A DNA stretch of 64,000 nucleotides from Actinomycetota bacterium (GCA_002731665.1 PCCJ01000033.1:31547-95546), one strand, 5' to 3'; positions 45,284 through 55,020 are shown, counted from the first letter of the stretch. The notes: generated by a model not told the origin, from the sequence alone. A program made the numbers and translations.

Positions 45284-45913
45284 TTATTTTGCAGGTGGCC
45301 CTAAGAATGCGATCGCTGCAGAGGCACCCGCTTCCTTCCGAACTGTCGTTATGCATTTATTTTTTTGAACAGCAGGTTTAACTTTTCCTACAGCTGGCCC
45401 TAGAAGCTTGGCACATTCGTCAACCTCTCGAACTGACATCACAAGACCCCAAAGCGCCCAACTAGCAATAGGGTCAAGCTCTTCTGGCCCAATCAGTTCA
45501 AGGACCACTTCGCCCATATTCACAGCAGATCTTAATATCGTCGGTCCAGATTTCGAAATGGCTTCGGGTTCACCAACGAGCGCTCCTATCTTTTCCAGAG
45601 CCATTCGCCCTCTACTAAACTCAGGTACTCGCATCACAACGTGGTCAATACCAAAGCACCCATTCGGATGGTCTGACGCCACTTCTGTCGATAAAAAATC
45701 TTGTGACATAGTTTTAATTGAACCAAAATTTGGAGATTTAGCATTTTGTAGAACCCATGAATGGATTCCTGAACCTTTAGAGCCTTGGTCAAATACCAAA
45801 TCTATAGTTCCTACTCGACATCGTTTATTTTCGACTCGGAACCCTAAATTTTTCCAAACTTGCGGCTCATCCCCAATGTGCAATTCGACGATAGAAGGGG
45901 CTTCTAATTTCAT
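45284..45913 (-). CDS. VOC (glyoxalase/bleomycin-resistance fold) family protein
   Basis: This 209-residue protein has two beta-alpha-beta modules of the vicinal-oxygen-chelate fold: an N-terminal module to about residue 60 and a second beginning FGIDHVVMRVPE near 88. A possible metal His (His91) and Glu (VVLELIG, near 141) are present. VOC proteins include dioxygenases, epimerases and lactoylglutathione lyases; which one is unclear. It is upstream of an LLM oxidoreductase on the same strand. Confidence 0.8.
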   Translation of the reverse strand: MKLEAPSIVELHIGDEPQVWKNLGFRVENKRCRVGTIDLVFDQGSKGSGIHSWVLQNAKSPNFGSIKTMSQDFLSTEVASDHPNGCFGIDHVVMRVPEFSRGRMALEKIGALVGEPEAISKSGPTILRSAVNMGEVVLELIGPEELDPIASWALWGLVMSVREVDECAKLLGPAVGKVKPAVQKNKCITTVRKEAGASAAIAFLGPPAK

Positions 45914-45979
45914 ATTTTTATTTTAGCAATATCAATGATTTGTACAGCATGCATTAAGTAGTCGTGGCAGTATTCGACA

Positions 45980-46765
45980 ATGGGCGAAAATTCAGTAATA
46001 ACAGAAGATCATGGTCGAGTAAGAACAGTAATCATCAACCGACCGCAAGCACTTAACTCGATGAATAATGATGTCTTTGCTGGGATTAAGGAAGCATTAG
46101 CCGCTGCCGAAATCGACAACAGCGTGGCTGTAACAATCGTCACCGGTGCGGGTAGAGCATTCTCTGCTGGACAAGATCTCACTGAGATGCAACAAGGCCT
46201 TGAAGGCGAAACTACCGCTCATCAATTTCCAGCGATGCTTCAACAACTTACGAATTTCCGAAAGCCGCTAATAGCAGCTGTTAACGGCTTAGGTGTCGGT
46301 ATCGGCATGACGTTTTTGGCACATTGTGATCTCGTTTTTATGGCTAGCAGCGCTCGGCTTAGGACTCCATTCCCGCAACTTGGGCTTGCACCCGAAGCAG
46401 GAAGCAGTTATACCTTCGCAACGCGAATGGGTTGGCAAAATGCTGCCTACACTCTCATGTCAGGGCGTTGGTTCTCCGCAGATGAATGTAAAAGCATGGG
46501 CCTTGTCTGGCGAGTTACTGAGCAAGAAACCTTGTTAGAAGAGGCTATGAGTGTCGCTCAGGAACTTGCAATTAATCCAATTCCTTCTCTTATCGCAACT
46601 AAACAGCTGATGATGGATTCGGGTCGCTCAACTGAGGCATGGGCAGCACACAAACGCGAGATCGGTGCCTACGCATCTCTCCTCGGCGCACCAGCCAACC
46701 AAGAAGCTGTATCTGCTTTTATTCAAAAACGTGAACCTGACTTTCTGAGTATCCCAGACATCTAA
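45980..46765 (+). CDS. Enoyl-CoA hydratase/isomerase family protein
   Basis: This 261-residue crotonase shows oxyanion-hole segments GAGRAFSAGQDL near 53-64 and GVGIGMTFLAHCDL near 105-118, and APEAGSS with the catalytic Glu near 136. It resembles the phenylacetate-pathway/PaaG-PaaB-like and general enoyl-CoA hydratases. It diverges from the VOC gene and converges with the CoA-transferase. It is the second crotonase within 6 kb. Confidence 0.9.
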   Translation: MGENSVITEDHGRVRTVIINRPQALNSMNNDVFAGIKEALAAAEIDNSVAVTIVTGAGRAFSAGQDLTEMQQGLEGETTAHQFPAMLQQLTNFRKPLIAAVNGLGVGIGMTFLAHCDLVFMASSARLRTPFPQLGLAPEAGSSYTFATRMGWQNAAYTLMSGRWFSADECKSMGLVWRVTEQETLLEEAMSVAQELAINPIPSLIATKQLMMDSGRSTEAWAAHKREIGAYASLLGAPANQEAVSAFIQKREPDFLSIPDI

Positions 46766-46776
46766 AAATTCCCGAT

Positions 46777-48000
46777 TTAGCTGGAGTCTTCATGCCAGCT
46801 TGGAGGTCGACTGCTCAGAACACCATCTGCCTCAAGAGAATCAATAGCGGCATTCGTCAGGCCAAGGAGTTCTTGCAATGTCGTTCTGTTGTTTTCCCCT
46901 CTGTACGCGATTGTTGGTTTAACACCAGCGGCAGCATCACCAAAACGCCATGGTGATTGTGGAACTTTTACCGCTTTGCCCCTACCGGTATCCACGTTAA
47001 TAAAAGCACCTCGCTCTTCAGCCCATTTTGTTGCAGCTAGCTCAGGAACTGATTTAACTTCAGATGCCAGAACGGCGCTCACGCCGATATCTGCTTCGAG
47101 CTCTTCCGCTGAATTAAACTGAATCACGTATTTAGCAAATATTGCAGTGAGCTGATCTCTGTTTCGAACTCGGTCTTCTATCGCAGCGAATCGAGCATCG
47201 CTGCTAAGCCCATCAATTTTCATGACACGACACAATGTCTTGAATCCGTCGGCAGTAGTAATATCTAAAGTCACGTTCACGTAACGCCCATTACCAAGTT
47301 GAAGCACCGGGGACCAATTCTGGCCGCCTTTAAAACCAACCATCGGGTCCTCACCGGTCATCTCCACTGCTGCAAGATCGTTGACCATCAAGGTGCTTTC
47401 AGCCATTGAGATCTCAACAGCCTGACCTTTCCCAGTGCGTTCTCGCATATACAACGCAGCCAACACTGCTCCAAGCGCATGCAGACCAGTGCATGTATCT
47501 GAATGCGACATGGGATCATTTTGCGGCTGCTCTTCGCGACGCCGAGCCACCATTTCAGTTATTCCAGCTTCCGCATGGATAGCTGACGCAAAAGCCCCTT
47601 GGTTTGATCGAGAATTCCCATGGCCCCAACCACTAATTGATCCAAGAATAACCCGGGGATTCACTTCGCTTAGCACTTCATAAGTAAGACCTAAGCGACT
47701 CATTACCTTTGGACGATAATTTTCAAGAACCATATCGGCTTGCGTAACCATCTCTAGAAACAAGTCACGTCCACCTTTGGCAGCCAAGTCGATTGAAACG
47801 CACTCTTTTCCAGCGTTGTACTGCACAAAATACGGTGATTGTCCATCAACTCGAGGAACTAGTGACCGAGTCAAGTCACCATCAGGAGGCTCAATTTTTA
47901 TTACACGGGCACCCAAATCACTAAGCAGCCTAGAGCAGATCGGACCTGCTAATGCTCTCGTAAGATCAAGCACAACGATGTCAGACAATGGTGCATTCAT
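46777..48000 (-). CDS. CaiB/BaiF family (class III) CoA-transferase
   Basis: This protein of about 407 residues shows LDLTRALAGPICSRLLSDLG and SDLGARVIKIEPPDGD at the N-terminus, and the catalytic Asp168 in MSHSDTCTG. It should activate an organic acid with CoA. The ATG at 48000 is preferred; a TTG at 48021 would add seven residues. It is on the same strand as, and downstream of, the amidohydrolase-DUF gene pair, 46 bases after it, and likely belongs to that transcript. Confidence 0.9.
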   Translation of the reverse strand: MNAPLSDIVVLDLTRALAGPICSRLLSDLGARVIKIEPPDGDLTRSLVPRVDGQSPYFVQYNAGKECVSIDLAAKGGRDLFLEMVTQADMVLENYRPKVMSRLGLTYEVLSEVNPRVILGSISGWGHGNSRSNQGAFASAIHAEAGITEMVARRREEQPQNDPMSHSDTCTGLHALGAVLAALYMRERTGKGQAVEISMAESTLMVNDLAAVEMTGEDPMVGFKGGQNWSPVLQLGNGRYVNVTLDITTADGFKTLCRVMKIDGLSSDARFAAIEDRVRNRDQLTAIFAKYVIQFNSAEELEADIGVSAVLASEVKSVPELAATKWAEERGAFINVDTGRGKAVKVPQSPWRFGDAAAGVKPTIAYRGENNRTTLQELLGLTNAAIDSLEADGVLSSRPPSWHEDSS

Positions 48001-48046
48001 GGAAGTGAAACCTACTCTCAAAAATTGAAGTTAAAATTTGGGGATA

Positions 48047-48604
48047 TCAGCCATGTATAAACCCATTTGATTTTTGGTCAAAGTCATCCGGCTGTAGACC
48101 TAAAAATTTAAGACGAAGGTGATTCCAAAGATCTAAACATTCCCAGTCAGGTTCATCTGTTGTGCTGTTGCCATCTAAGAACGGATTGGGCAATAGAACA
48201 GTCAGCATCTGCTCACCTAAGCCATTGAACATTCGACATCCCCATGAGACAGGGCCTTCTTCTCTTACTAGCCTATATAACTCAACTTTGCCGCAGCGGC
48301 GGATCTCGGCTACATAAGGATCAGTAGGAAATCCAGGTTCTCCTTTTGTCTCCCCTACACACAGATGAATATGCCATTTTCCGAAGTCTAAGGTCAGGTA
48401 ACCGTCTAGGGTGCTCATGGTTGGTTTTTTTGGTGCGCGTATTTCATAAGCGGCACCTTGAATAATTGGCCCGAAACTTATCTCTTTCCAGTGTAAAAAA
48501 ATTTCTTCAATTAATGAAACCAATTCTGATTCCTCTGCTTTGAGAGGAAAGGACTCAACGGTTCCAACTCCTGGTTCTTCGTGAACATTTCCTCGCCCCG
48601 GCAT
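48047..48604 (-). CDS. Conserved protein of unknown function (DUF7676-like)
   Basis: This 185-residue protein is not confidently recognised; it resembles uncharacterised actinobacterial proteins seen next to CoA-transferases and amidohydrolases. It has acidic N-terminal part, a tract HWKEISFGPIIQGAAYEIRAP, then LDGYLTLDFGKWHIHLCVG and a tail QPDDFD. No membrane helix or signal peptide. The ATG at 48604, seven bases past the amidohydrolase stop with AAGG ahead, is preferred to an ORF start inside that gene. Its strict place between amidohydrolase and CoA-transferase suggests a shared pathway. Confidence 0.75.
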   Translation of the reverse strand: MPGRGNVHEEPGVGTVESFPLKAEESELVSLIEEIFLHWKEISFGPIIQGAAYEIRAPKKPTMSTLDGYLTLDFGKWHIHLCVGETKGEPGFPTDPYVAEIRRCGKVELYRLVREEGPVSWGCRMFNGLGEQMLTVLLPNPFLDGNSTTDEPDWECLDLWNHLRLKFLGLQPDDFDQKSNGFIHG

Positions 48605-48611
48605 AGAACGT

Positions 48612-49790
48612 TCAGACCTTGATTTTGTACAAGTCGGCAGCATTATCTTGAAGTATTTTTTTTTGAATAACTGGGTCTAGCTCGCTTATGGCGTTTCTAA
48701 CTCGCTCAACGCTATGAGGATATAAACATGTCGGGTGAGGAATATCTGTCTCAAACATTATTCGGTCAGGACCAAGATGCTCAATTGCCGGACCAAGGGT
48801 TCGTGACTCAAACCAAAAGCATCCATAAAATTGACGCCGGAAATAGTCTGATGGTTTGAGAGATAAGTGGGCGAGGTGCTGAGGAGCTGTTTCGCCGCAC
48901 TGATAGTCAAGAGCGTCCAGCAGAAAGGGTATCCAACCAACACCGCTTTCGACAGAAACAAACTTTAGGTTCGGGTATAGCTCAGGGACATCACTAACGA
49001 GAAGGTTAACCATCCACCTGAGTTGTCCAAGGAAGATTGCTGCACCACCGAGAGAGATTTTTACATCTCCAGGCCAAGTCTCGTATGGAACTTTCCCTGA
49101 CCAATCGATATCGCCCTCAGAAGCACCAATATGAAAATTAATTGGCATCTCGAGGCTTTCGCACGTTTCCCAGAACGGCCTCCATTGTGGTTGGGAGAAG
49201 TTAGGCATACCCGAATCATGCGGATTAGAGCACATAACTATGCCTCGCGACCCATTTTTATGCATACGCTCCACTTCGACTATGCAGGCATCGATATCCC
49301 ACCATGGAACCAGCGCCATTGGCAGTATTCGCTCTCCGGAACGGCTCTGAAGATCGCTCATCCAATCGTTATAAATTTCGACGCATGCAATCCTTAATGA
49401 GCGATCCTCAACTTTCAAAAAATTTTGGTTACCAAATCCTCCAACATTTGGATAAACAATGCCATGGCTGACACCCATCTGGTCCATTAACTTTAGTCGA
49501 GCGTCACAGTCATAGGAGGCGGCATGAACCATTTCTATATCAGCTTTTAGAAAATTTAAGCCCAACATCTTCTCACCATCGGGAAGTATTGCGCTAACGG
49601 CAGAGCTCCCAGCTATCGGAATATCTCCATTCACTACCCACTTTCGACGGCCGTTATGTTCTTTCATCTGAGGCACTAAATCTTTGTACTTAGCCGGAGC
49701 CAGACTCGTCCAGAGATCTGGAGGCTCAGACCAATGGGTGTCAGAGTCAATAATGCTAATCCCAGGAAAAATTTCGCTTACTGCTGTCAT
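48612..49790 (-). CDS. Amidohydrolase family protein (ACMSD/2-pyrone-dicarboxylate type)
   Basis: This 392-residue TIM-barrel amidohydrolase_2 protein has the first metal motif as ISIIDSDTHWSEP (D-x-H) near 14-24, NFHIGASEGD with the second histidine, and the catalytic Asp in FETDIPHPT. Members are decarboxylases or hydrolases of aromatic acids (ACMSD, gamma-resorcylate). It heads an operon with the DUF protein and the CoA-transferase. Its likely substrate is a ring-derived or cyclic acid, inferred from class. Confidence 0.86.
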   Translation of the reverse strand: MTAVSEIFPGISIIDSDTHWSEPPDLWTSLAPAKYKDLVPQMKEHNGRRKWVVNGDIPIAGSSAVSAILPDGEKMLGLNFLKADIEMVHAASYDCDARLKLMDQMGVSHGIVYPNVGGFGNQNFLKVEDRSLRIACVEIYNDWMSDLQSRSGERILPMALVPWWDIDACIVEVERMHKNGSRGIVMCSNPHDSGMPNFSQPQWRPFWETCESLEMPINFHIGASEGDIDWSGKVPYETWPGDVKISLGGAAIFLGQLRWMVNLLVSDVPELYPNLKFVSVESGVGWIPFLLDALDYQCGETAPQHLAHLSLKPSDYFRRQFYGCFWFESRTLGPAIEHLGPDRIMFETDIPHPTCLYPHSVERVRNAISELDPVIQKKILQDNAADLYKIKV

Positions 49791-49879
49791 ATAGCTAAGC
49801 CCCTTTCGATCGCAAACTAGCCCCTATGCAATCTCACTATTGATATTACTTCTTTTGCAGCTAACTCGGCTGCTGGTTC

Positions 49880-51142
49880 TCATGCGGGTTCAAGAGTGAA
49901 AACAATTGGTTGTCTCTCACGAAGGTCAACAACATTATTTTTCGGCTCGCCAGCTTCAAAATTAACTGGATCACGAGACCCTCTAGCAAGAATCAATGCA
50001 CCCATCAGTGACATGAAGAAAATAACGCCAAGGGGGACAAAGCGTGTAGATGCCATGTCAGTCAAAAAACCTGCGAGCGGAGGTCCGATAAGGCTACCAA
50101 CCCCGCTGAAAAGGAAGATGTACCCCATAACCGATCCAATGCCGATCATTCCAAAATAGTGAGCGGCTACAGCTCCCATAAGAGCCACGTAACCCCCGTA
50201 GGTGACGCCCAGCAGCAAGGCGAAAATCATCAATAGCCAGTATTTCCCATTAGCGAACATCCAAACTAAATATGCAACTGGCTGAGCAGCAAATGACAGT
50301 TGCAAAAGACGAACAGCTCCGAGGCGTCCAGCAAAACTTGTCAGTAACAAACGTCCAAGAATACTCGAACCCCCAATTGCGCTGATTAAAAGAGCAGCTC
50401 TGTTAGAGCTAATACCGTCTTCTTCAGCAAACCGAATAACGAAAGCGAAAGCTGCCATCAGAGCGGTTGACATCAACGCGCTGGAACCGCATAAAATTTT
50501 AAACTCAGGTGTTTTAGTTACTAGACCTACATGGTTTTTAGAATTCGCCTGAGTTTGCACTGGAGATCGTCTTACTAAAAATGTGGCTGCCACTAGGCAC
50601 ACTGCTGATATCACCGCTAGAACACGAAACGCTCCTCGCCACCCCTCGGTCTGAATTAACGATTTAGCAAATGGAACCAGTAGCAAAGTACCAATTCCTG
50701 AACCCGTGGCTGCAACACCTTGGGCTAAGGCTCTGTACTTGACAAAAAATGTAGCAACTGTTGAGAACAGGGGCGAACAGTAAAGTCCGCCTCCGAAACC
50801 CAAACCGAGTCCATAGACCACGTAACTTTGCCAAATAGCTGTGGTAAAGGAAGCCGCTATTAAACCACCAACAAATAGTGAGCCTCCGATTGCTAGAAGG
50901 GGGCGCGGGCCATAGCGATCACACCAACGCCCAGATATCGCACCTGTTCCGAAAAACAAGAACATTGTTATCCCAAACATCAGAGAGGTAAGACCAAGCC
51001 CTGCGTTGAATTCGGTCGCCATTGACGAAACAAAAGCACCAAAGGTGTAAAGGACCCCAAATGAAATACCGACAGCGATCATCGCTCCGACCGCAACTGC
51101 CCAAGCCCGGCCGCTATCAAACATTTCAGAATCAGAACTCAT
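49880..51142 (-). CDS. MFS transporter (OFA / monocarboxylate-like)
   Basis: This 420-residue 12-helix protein begins at ATG 51142 after a GTG at 51166 that adds eight residues. The segment GVLYTFGAFVSSMATEFNA and the loop GRWCDRYGPRPLL are typical of the oxalate-formate antiporter/monocarboxylate group. Probable uptake of organic acids that the neighbouring amidohydrolase/CoA-transferase operon would use; this is inferred. A short hydrophilic C-terminal tail follows the last helix. Confidence 0.86.
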   Translation of the reverse strand: MSSDSEMFDSGRAWAVAVGAMIAVGISFGVLYTFGAFVSSMATEFNAGLGLTSLMFGITMFLFFGTGAISGRWCDRYGPRPLLAIGGSLFVGGLIAASFTTAIWQSYVVYGLGLGFGGGLYCSPLFSTVATFFVKYRALAQGVAATGSGIGTLLLVPFAKSLIQTEGWRGAFRVLAVISAVCLVAATFLVRRSPVQTQANSKNHVGLVTKTPEFKILCGSSALMSTALMAAFAFVIRFAEEDGISSNRAALLISAIGGSSILGRLLLTSFAGRLGAVRLLQLSFAAQPVAYLVWMFANGKYWLLMIFALLLGVTYGGYVALMGAVAAHYFGMIGIGSVMGYIFLFSGVGSLIGPPLAGFLTDMASTRFVPLGVIFFMSLMGALILARGSRDPVNFEAGEPKNNVVDLRERQPIVFTLEPA

Positions 51143-51212
51143 GTGAAGTTCTATCCTAGGGCCCACGAAGCTACATCTGCTTTATAAGCGCCCCTGGCAT
51201 CTATCAGCAAGC

Positions 51213-52163
51213 TCAACTTTGCTTCTTAAGCAAACTTTTGGTAAGTAAAGCAGCACCTATCGCGCAACCATCCGAGCCGAGCGGGCTGAGTTCTAGTCGC
51301 ACAGGGTCTCGATGCTCTGCACCTACGGCTATTTTAAGCAACCACTCGCTAATACCTTGAATGAGAGGGCTACCAATGTTTGCTAATCCTCCGCCTATTA
51401 TTATGAGACTGGGATCCACCACCATGACCAAATTAGACATTCCAATAGCTACATCTCTACAAAACTGGCTGAATATTTCTTCCGCATGTTTGTTACCAGA
51501 TGTCATAGCTGAAACTAAATGGCTACCAAGAATGTCATCAATCTGAGCAACATTTAGCTCATCGAGACTCACGGTCCTCGCCGAAACGGCCTGCCGGGCC
51601 ATCTGTGTAAGAGAGCTACCTGAGCCGTACATCTCCCACGGGCCTCGGCGTTCAGTTACGTGGAGATCACCGTCGTAGTTTATTGTCATATGCCCCGACT
51701 CGCCAGCAAAGCCATTTGATCCCTTAAGTAAGTGGCCGTCAACAACCAGACCAGTTCCTATTCCGGTTCCAAGAGCCACAAAGATAAAGTTCTTACAGCC
51801 CTTACCCGCTCCAATTTCAGCTTCAGCAATAGTCCCAGCAGTCGCATCGTTTGCGACGGCAACTGGCAGGCCAATGGCGTTGGATACTCGTTCTTGCAAA
51901 GGAAACTCTATCAAAGATGGAAGATTTGGTGAATATCGAACAGAGCCTTCCGATGTTACTAGACCCGCTACAGCCAGCCCGACCGCATCAATTGAAGCAG
52001 CCGTTTGATCATCGAGATTTGTAATTAAGTCAACTATTGATTCAACGAGCTCAAAATCATTGCCTGAGCTCGGAGCAACAATGCTAGCTTCTACCCGGTT
52101 GGATGCAGGATCGACCAATACTGCCATAGCCTTAGTTCCGCCGATGTCGATTCCTACGATCAC
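51213..52163 (-). CDS. ROK family sugar kinase without zinc-binding cysteines
   Basis: This 316-residue ROK kinase has the phosphate loop GIDIGGTK, the catalytic Asp106 in VANDA, and the hexose-binding His158 in GESGHM. It should phosphorylate a hexose or N-acetylhexosamine. The normal zinc motif CxCGxxGCxE is HVTERRGPWE at 168-177: all three cysteines are replaced, and only Gly174 and Glu177 remain. It is therefore a zinc-free variant or of altered stability. It diverges from the carboxylesterase gene across 71 bases. Confidence 0.87.
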   Translation of the reverse strand: MIVGIDIGGTKAMAVLVDPASNRVEASIVAPSSGNDFELVESIVDLITNLDDQTAASIDAVGLAVAGLVTSEGSVRYSPNLPSLIEFPLQERVSNAIGLPVAVANDATAGTIAEAEIGAGKGCKNFIFVALGTGIGTGLVVDGHLLKGSNGFAGESGHMTINYDGDLHVTERRGPWEMYGSGSSLTQMARQAVSARTVSLDELNVAQIDDILGSHLVSAMTSGNKHAEEIFSQFCRDVAIGMSNLVMVVDPSLIIIGGGLANIGSPLIQGISEWLLKIAVGAEHRDPVRLELSPLGSDGCAIGAALLTKSLLKKQS

Positions 52164-52234
52164 AAGAACCTACAGTATGTGATTTACTGTTAGATCGCGA
52201 CACGTTTTATTTGCTTACGGACACCGGAGCCCCA

Positions 52235-52891
52235 ATGATCAACAGAGATACCCGACTCACCTTGAACACAATCGGATCTTCAGGTCCGGGGTCGCGTCTG
52301 CTTATTTTACTTCACGGTTATGGAGCCGACGAAAATGATCTGGCGCCAATCGTTTCACATATTGACCCTGAAGGCTTGTTTTTTTCTGTTTGTCTTCGAG
52401 CTCCGATAGACCTCGTTCCATTTGGGGCTGCTTGGTATGAGAGAGATGCTGCAGGTGCGATCGCATCAGAAACTTTTATTGCATCAGTTGATGCCATCGA
52501 TGAAACGATTAAAGAGATATGCGAATGGGGATCTTTTGACTATTCCGAAAGTGTGTTACTAGGTTTTTCTCAAGGTTGTGCTATGGCATTGGCATCATGT
52601 TTTAGAGCTGGCAAGGCAGTTCGGCCCGCTGGGTTAGCTTGTCTATCGGGGATGCTTCAAACAGTTCCTAACTTTCAATATCAACTAAATGGTCCGCCGG
52701 TGTCTATTTTGGTTCAACATGGGATTGACGACCCAATGGTTACTATCGATAGAGGTCGAAACATTCGTGATTCTCTTATTGAATCTGGCCTTGAGCCCCA
52801 GTATTTCGAGTATCCGATGCAACATGAAATAAATGGTGAGTCTCTTTTTGACCTTCGATCTTGGTTAAACACAGTTGGACTAGCTATTTAG
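52235..52891 (+). CDS. Phospholipase/carboxylesterase family hydrolase
   Basis: This 218-residue alpha/beta hydrolase has the oxyanion segment LLHGYGADENDL, nucleophile Ser112 in GFSQGCAM, the acid in HGIDDPMV near 163 and His in MQHEI near 195. It is similar to the small acyl-protein-thioesterase/carboxylesterase group (YpfH-like). ATG 52235 with GGAG upstream is preferred to TTG 52211. It overlaps the convergent MFS gene by twelve bases. Confidence 0.9.
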   Translation: MINRDTRLTLNTIGSSGPGSRLLILLHGYGADENDLAPIVSHIDPEGLFFSVCLRAPIDLVPFGAAWYERDAAGAIASETFIASVDAIDETIKEICEWGSFDYSESVLLGFSQGCAMALASCFRAGKAVRPAGLACLSGMLQTVPNFQYQLNGPPVSILVQHGIDDPMVTIDRGRNIRDSLIESGLEPQYFEYPMQHEINGESLFDLRSWLNTVGLAI

Positions 52892-54166
52892 GACTGGTTC
52901 CACAGCAAACACCGACCCAGAATACGCTGAATCAATAAATGTCTTTTCCGGCGGGACCTGCTTAACAAGAATGCGGTAGCTCTCGGGGCGAAATTTCAGA
53001 AATATAGACATCAGCACTGCACCACTAGCCACCGAAATTACGATTGCTGAAGAAGGTCCGAGAATTTCTGCTAGCTCACCTAAGAGAAGCATCCCGATTG
53101 GCAGCACGCCTATAGCTGTAGTCAGAAGACCTAATGCCCTGCCTCTCTTATCAGCAGAAACTGAGTCCATGACTAACACTGCTTGCGTTGATCCGAATAG
53201 CCCCATGCCAATCGCTGCAACTAGCAACATTAGTCCGGCGAGCAGAAACCAAGGAGCTGACGCAAAACCACTCATAAAGAAGAATGCTGCGAATGAGCCG
53301 ACAACATACGTTCGCCCTCTCCGTTTCGGCTGGCGTTTCGCAACAGTCAATGAACCGATGAACATTCCCATTCCGAGCATTGAGGCGAGCAGTCCTAGCA
53401 AGGCAGGGCCAACTTCGAATTTCCGTCCAACAATCTGAATTAATGGTGTTGAGGCGAAAAAAAAGAAATTTACGCATGCTGTGACCCCAAGAATGCTGAT
53501 CAAACCTCGCTCGGTTCGTAACATTCTTACGCCATCAGTTATCGCGCTTAAGCCACCCTCAGTAGCTTTTTGAAGCCGGTCAATTCTAGGAACCATGCTG
53601 AAGGTAACTACAGCTATTATTTGCAAGCCAGCCATTACTGTTAACGCCCATCCGATTCCTGCTGCTTGGATTAGAGACCCTCCGGCAAGCGCACCTAAGG
53701 CAAGCGCTGTTGAGGTCGCAGTTGATTCCAAAGCCATCGCGTTATCAATATTTGATGCACCAACCAAGTCATAGACGATTGCTCTTCGGCCTGTCATGTC
53801 GAACACCATTCCAGCGCCAGCTAAAAAGAGAACGGGGTATATCATCCAAACATCTAGAATCCCTAAAAATTCAGTTGCGCTCAGAACTAACAATGCGGGA
53901 ATTGTCACTAGGAACTGGCAGATCATTGTCCGTCGTCGGTCGAATCGGTCTGAGATCCAGCCACCGATAATGCCTCCAAAAAGCATCGGGGCCCATAAGG
54001 CCACGCCAGTTAGCTGAACCATTCGGGCTGAACCAGTTAACTCATGGGCAATAAAAGGCCCGATAAAGGACACACCCCATCTCGATAAACCCCAAGTCCA
54101 CCCGGCTACAAGTAGTAAAGGGAAATGCTTAACCTTTAAAGCTTTAAAAGTATTTGGCGAACTCAC
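52880..54166 (-). CDS. MFS transporter (paralogue of the one at 2663-3892)
   Basis: This 428-residue, 12-helix transporter aligns end to end with the MFS protein at 2663, with the same MVQLTG near helix 2, WAPMLFGGIIGGWISDRFDR motif A, and IYPVLFLAGAG in helix 4. It is closest to MFS_3/enterobactin-exporter types. Its ATG overlaps the SDR stop by one base (TAATG style), so the two form an operon. Export of the SDR's product or substrate is possible. Confidence 0.86.
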   Translation of the reverse strand: MSSPNTFKALKVKHFPLLLVAGWTWGLSRWGVSFIGPFIAHELTGSARMVQLTGVALWAPMLFGGIIGGWISDRFDRRRTMICQFLVTIPALLVLSATEFLGILDVWMIYPVLFLAGAGMVFDMTGRRAIVYDLVGASNIDNAMALESTATSTALALGALAGGSLIQAAGIGWALTVMAGLQIIAVVTFSMVPRIDRLQKATEGGLSAITDGVRMLRTERGLISILGVTACVNFFFFASTPLIQIVGRKFEVGPALLGLLASMLGMGMFIGSLTVAKRQPKRRGRTYVVGSFAAFFFMSGFASAPWFLLAGLMLLVAAIGMGLFGSTQAVLVMDSVSADKRGRALGLLTTAIGVLPIGMLLLGELAEILGPSSAIVISVASGAVLMSIFLKFRPESYRILVKQVPPEKTFIDSAYSGSVFAVEPVLNS

Positions 54167-54885
54167 TAACGATGCATACCGCCATCAACGGTAAATTCCT
54201 GTCCGGTGCAATAGCTCGCTTCCTCAGATGCTAAGAAAAGAGCAAGAGCAGCGACTTCAGATGCTTCCGCTTCTCGACCTAGTGGTATGCCTCTCACCAT
54301 TTTTTCTTTATCGAACTCAGAAGTCATTTCCGTATTGATTAGACCGGGATGAATCGAATTAACTCTAATATTACTTCTTCCAAGCTCCAGGGCAGCGATT
54401 TTAGTCATTCCACGAACAGCCCATTTAGTTGCTCCATAAGCCATTGATGCGAACGTTGCTTCTAAACCGGCAACTGAACTCAGGTTCACAATAGAGCCGG
54501 ACTTTTGGGAAATCATCTGGGGTGCAACAGATCGCATTCCTAAGAAAACGCCAGTTTGGTTTATCGCAACAGTTTCGTTCCATATCTCATCACTGGTATT
54601 CACAAGTCTTGCCCCACGTAGAATACCGGCGTTATTAACAAGAACATCAATCCGACCATGGTGCGCAATAACGTCAGCTACTACGGTTTCCCAATCATCT
54701 ACCGACGAAACATCGTGATGTAAAAACTCAACATCTAGCTGGGCTGCAGTCTTACCTCCATCTTCATCTAAGACATCGGTAATTATGACTGTCGCTCCTT
54801 CATCACGGAAGAGTTCAGCTTCGGCTGCTCCTTGACCCCGAGCTCCTCCAGTGATTATTGCAACTTTGCCTGTTAATCGTCCCAT
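54166..54885 (-). CDS. Short-chain dehydrogenase/reductase
   Basis: This 239-residue classical SDR is of 3-oxoacyl-ACP-reductase / 3-alpha-hydroxysteroid dehydrogenase type. It has GGARGQG at 13-19, NNAG near 84-87, Ser137, Tyr150 and Lys154. Asp near 37 (ITDVLDE) suggests NAD use. The TGGMH end is common in the group. It is coupled to the MFS gene by overlap. Substrate: a hydroxyacyl or hydroxysteroid-like ketone is typical, but unproven. Confidence 0.9.
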   Translation of the reverse strand: MGRLTGKVAIITGGARGQGAAEAELFRDEGATVIITDVLDEDGGKTAAQLDVEFLHHDVSSVDDWETVVADVIAHHGRIDVLVNNAGILRGARLVNTSDEIWNETVAINQTGVFLGMRSVAPQMISQKSGSIVNLSSVAGLEATFASMAYGATKWAVRGMTKIAALELGRSNIRVNSIHPGLINTEMTSEFDKEKMVRGIPLGREAEASEVAALALFLASEEASYCTGQEFTVDGGMHR

Positions 54886-55020
54886 TTCATCCCCGCTCTT
54901 ATTTTCTATTGCTCAAGCTTCTTATCTGGTCAACTGTAAATTCTACTTCGTTAAGGTAGTTTGCGCTCTTATCACTAATCCTGACTCGAAATTTGGGTTT
55001 ACTTACCCTATGTTTGGGGC

